Below the pieces are notes generated by a model, which saw nothing but the letters and a program-made list of their open reading frames with translations, was not told the DNA's origin and did no database searches. A program made the translations under genes and the position numbers. Below are positions 6,931-7,712 of a stretch of DNA of 7,712 bases, piece after piece. Position 1 is the stretch's first letter. Each line of letters begins with the position of its first letter. This DNA is from Gammaproteobacteria bacterium (GTDB taxonomy: Bacteria > Pseudomonadota > Gammaproteobacteria > Steroidobacterales > Steroidobacteraceae). The stretch spans positions 1 through 7,712 of the forward strand of contig JAURMS010000148.1 in NCBI GenBank assembly GCA_030830595.1, written 5' to 3'.

Positions 6931-7700
6931 GCATCGACCCGCGGGCGGTCATAGCCCCAAGCGCGCAGCTGGCCGAGGGCGTCGAAGTGGGGCCATTCGC
7001 TGTCATCGGCGAGGGTGTGGAGATCGGCGAGGGCAGCATCATCGGACCGCATGCGGTGATCAATGGCCCGACCCGCATCGGGCGCGAGTGTCGCGTGTTC
7101 CAGTTCGCCTCGATCGGTGACGCACCCCAGGACAAGAAATACCGCGGCGAGCCCACGCGCCTGGAGATCGGCGATCGCAACACCTTCCGTGAGTGCTGCA
7201 CCGTCAACCGGGGCACCGTGGGCGGGCACGGGATCACCCGCATCGGGTCCGATAACCTGTTCATGGCCTATTCCCACGTGGCGCACGACTGCGTGATTGG
7301 TGACCACTGCGTGTTCTCCAACAGCGTGGCCCTGGCTGGCCACGTCGAGGTGGCCGACTGGGTGATCATGTCCGGGTTCGCGGGTGTGCATCAGTTCTGC
7401 AAGGTAGGCGCCCATGCCTTCCTCGCCAACAACACCGCTGCCACCCGGGATGTGCCGCCCTACCTGCTGGTGGCCGGTACGCCGGCCGAGCCCAAGGGCA
7501 TCAACAGCGAGGGCCTTAAGCGTCGCGGTTTTACGCCCGAGCAGATCGCCAACATCAAGCAGGCCTATCGGGTGCTCTACCGCGATGGCCTTAAGCTTGA
7601 AGAGGCCAGCCAGGAGCTGGAGAGGCTGGCGGCGGATCAGCCGGAGCTCAGGCTGTTCACTGAATTCCTGCCCACGGTGACGCGGAGCATCGTCCGCTGA
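6927..7700 (+). CDS. lpxA: Acyl-[ACP]--UDP-N-acetylglucosamine O-acyltransferase LpxA
   Basis: LpxA catalyses the first step of lipid A synthesis, reversibly moving an (R)-3-hydroxyacyl chain from ACP to the 3-OH of UDP-GlcNAc. It is a cytoplasmic trimer. The product has 257 residues (E. coli 262). Residues 1 to about 185 are hexapeptide repeats of the left-handed beta-helix (VEVGPFAVIGEGVEIGEG, GPTRIGRE). The family blocks QFASIGDAPQDKKY, GEPTRLEIGDRN and NRGTV follow. The catalytic base is His120 in SHVAHDC (E. coli His125), with His117 equivalent to His122. HQFCKVGAHAF begins at His155 (E. coli His160). The C-terminal alpha-helical domain starts at about EGLKRRGF and ends TRSIVR. The residue aligned with the E. 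coli chain-length ruler Gly173 is Asn168 (see findings). It is encoded directly after fabZ with a four-base overlap, and lpxB is expected next. Confidence 0.97.
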   Translation: MSIDPRAVIAPSAQLAEGVEVGPFAVIGEGVEIGEGSIIGPHAVINGPTRIGRECRVFQFASIGDAPQDKKYRGEPTRLEIGDRNTFRECCTVNRGTVGGHGITRIGSDNLFMAYSHVAHDCVIGDHCVFSNSVALAGHVEVADWVIMSGFAGVHQFCKVGAHAFLANNTAATRDVPPYLLVAGTPAEPKGINSEGLKRRGFTPEQIANIKQAYRVLYRDGLKLEEASQELERLAADQPELRLFTEFLPTVTRSIVR

Positions 7701-7701
7701 C

Positions 7702-7712
7702 ATGGCTCGCCC
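7702..7712 (+). CDS. Possible start of the next gene, expected to be lpxB (lipid A disaccharide synthase)
   Basis: An ATG at 7702, one base after the lpxA stop, opens M-A-R and runs off the window edge. In gammaproteobacteria lpxB normally follows lpxA with almost no gap, and its product often starts Met-Ala. Three codons cannot identify a gene. The nearest upstream purine motif, GGAG at 7684-7687, is far from this ATG, so the true start could be further downstream. The identification rests on context only. Confidence 0.35.

Noticed and set aside
5781..7470. Repeated IG-rich coding pattern in lpxD and lpxA as a DNA repeat or array
   Set aside because: The periodicity is the hexapeptide beta-helix repeat of both acyltransferases at protein level. 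The DNA copies are too divergent to be a nucleotide repeat.
6534..7703. Long open antisense frame (389 codons) opposite fabZ and lpxA
   Set aside because: It is fully covered by two well-supported genes, has no recognisable motif or ribosome binding site, and its composition is typical of a GC-driven shadow frame. The similar antisense frames at 3641-4786 and 5427-6488 were rejected for the same reasons.

Overview
The window is a GC-rich stretch (by eye well above 60% G+C), fully coding on the + strand. It carries the conserved proteobacterial envelope-biogenesis cluster dxr - rseP - bamA - skp - lpxD - fabZ - lpxA. The order, the protein lengths and the residues match the gammaproteobacterial arrangement seen in Escherichia coli and Pseudomonas. 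A high-GC gammaproteobacterium (for example something near Chromatiales/Ectothiorhodospiraceae or a pseudomonad-like lineage) is the best guess, but the sequence alone does not fix the genus.

Layout. At 2-1093 lies dxr, missing about 28 N-terminal residues because the window cuts it. Six bases later comes rseP (1100-2476), the intramembrane site-2 protease. Then come bamA (2501-4933), the outer-membrane beta-barrel assembly protein, and skp (4957-5478), the periplasmic chaperone that delivers unfolded barrels. These are followed by lpxD (5493-6485), fabZ (6478-6930) and lpxA (6927-7700). The last 11 bases (7702-7712) may be the start of the next gene, which in this cluster is normally lpxB.

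How the genes work together. Dxr commits carbon to the MEP isoprenoid pathway, which feeds undecaprenyl phosphate and quinones. RseP completes release of the envelope-stress sigma factor, which in turn controls outer-membrane genes. BamA and Skp fold outer-membrane proteins. LpxA and LpxD acylate the lipid A precursor, and FabZ competes with both for (R)-3-hydroxyacyl-ACP, balancing lipid A against phospholipid. All genes point the same way with gaps of at most 24 bases, or with short overlaps. No promoter, terminator, RNA gene, repeat, mobile element or CRISPR array was seen, so this is most simply one polycistronic unit whose promoter lies upstream of the window (possibly with internal promoters I cannot recognise).

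No undescribed system is evident: this is a housekeeping region. The points most worth a second look are small. The LpxD C-terminus may be altered by a one-base frame change. The LpxA acyl-chain ruler position holds Asn rather than Gly or Met. BamA has what looks like a lineage-specific surface-loop segment, and skp has several stacked in-frame start codons.
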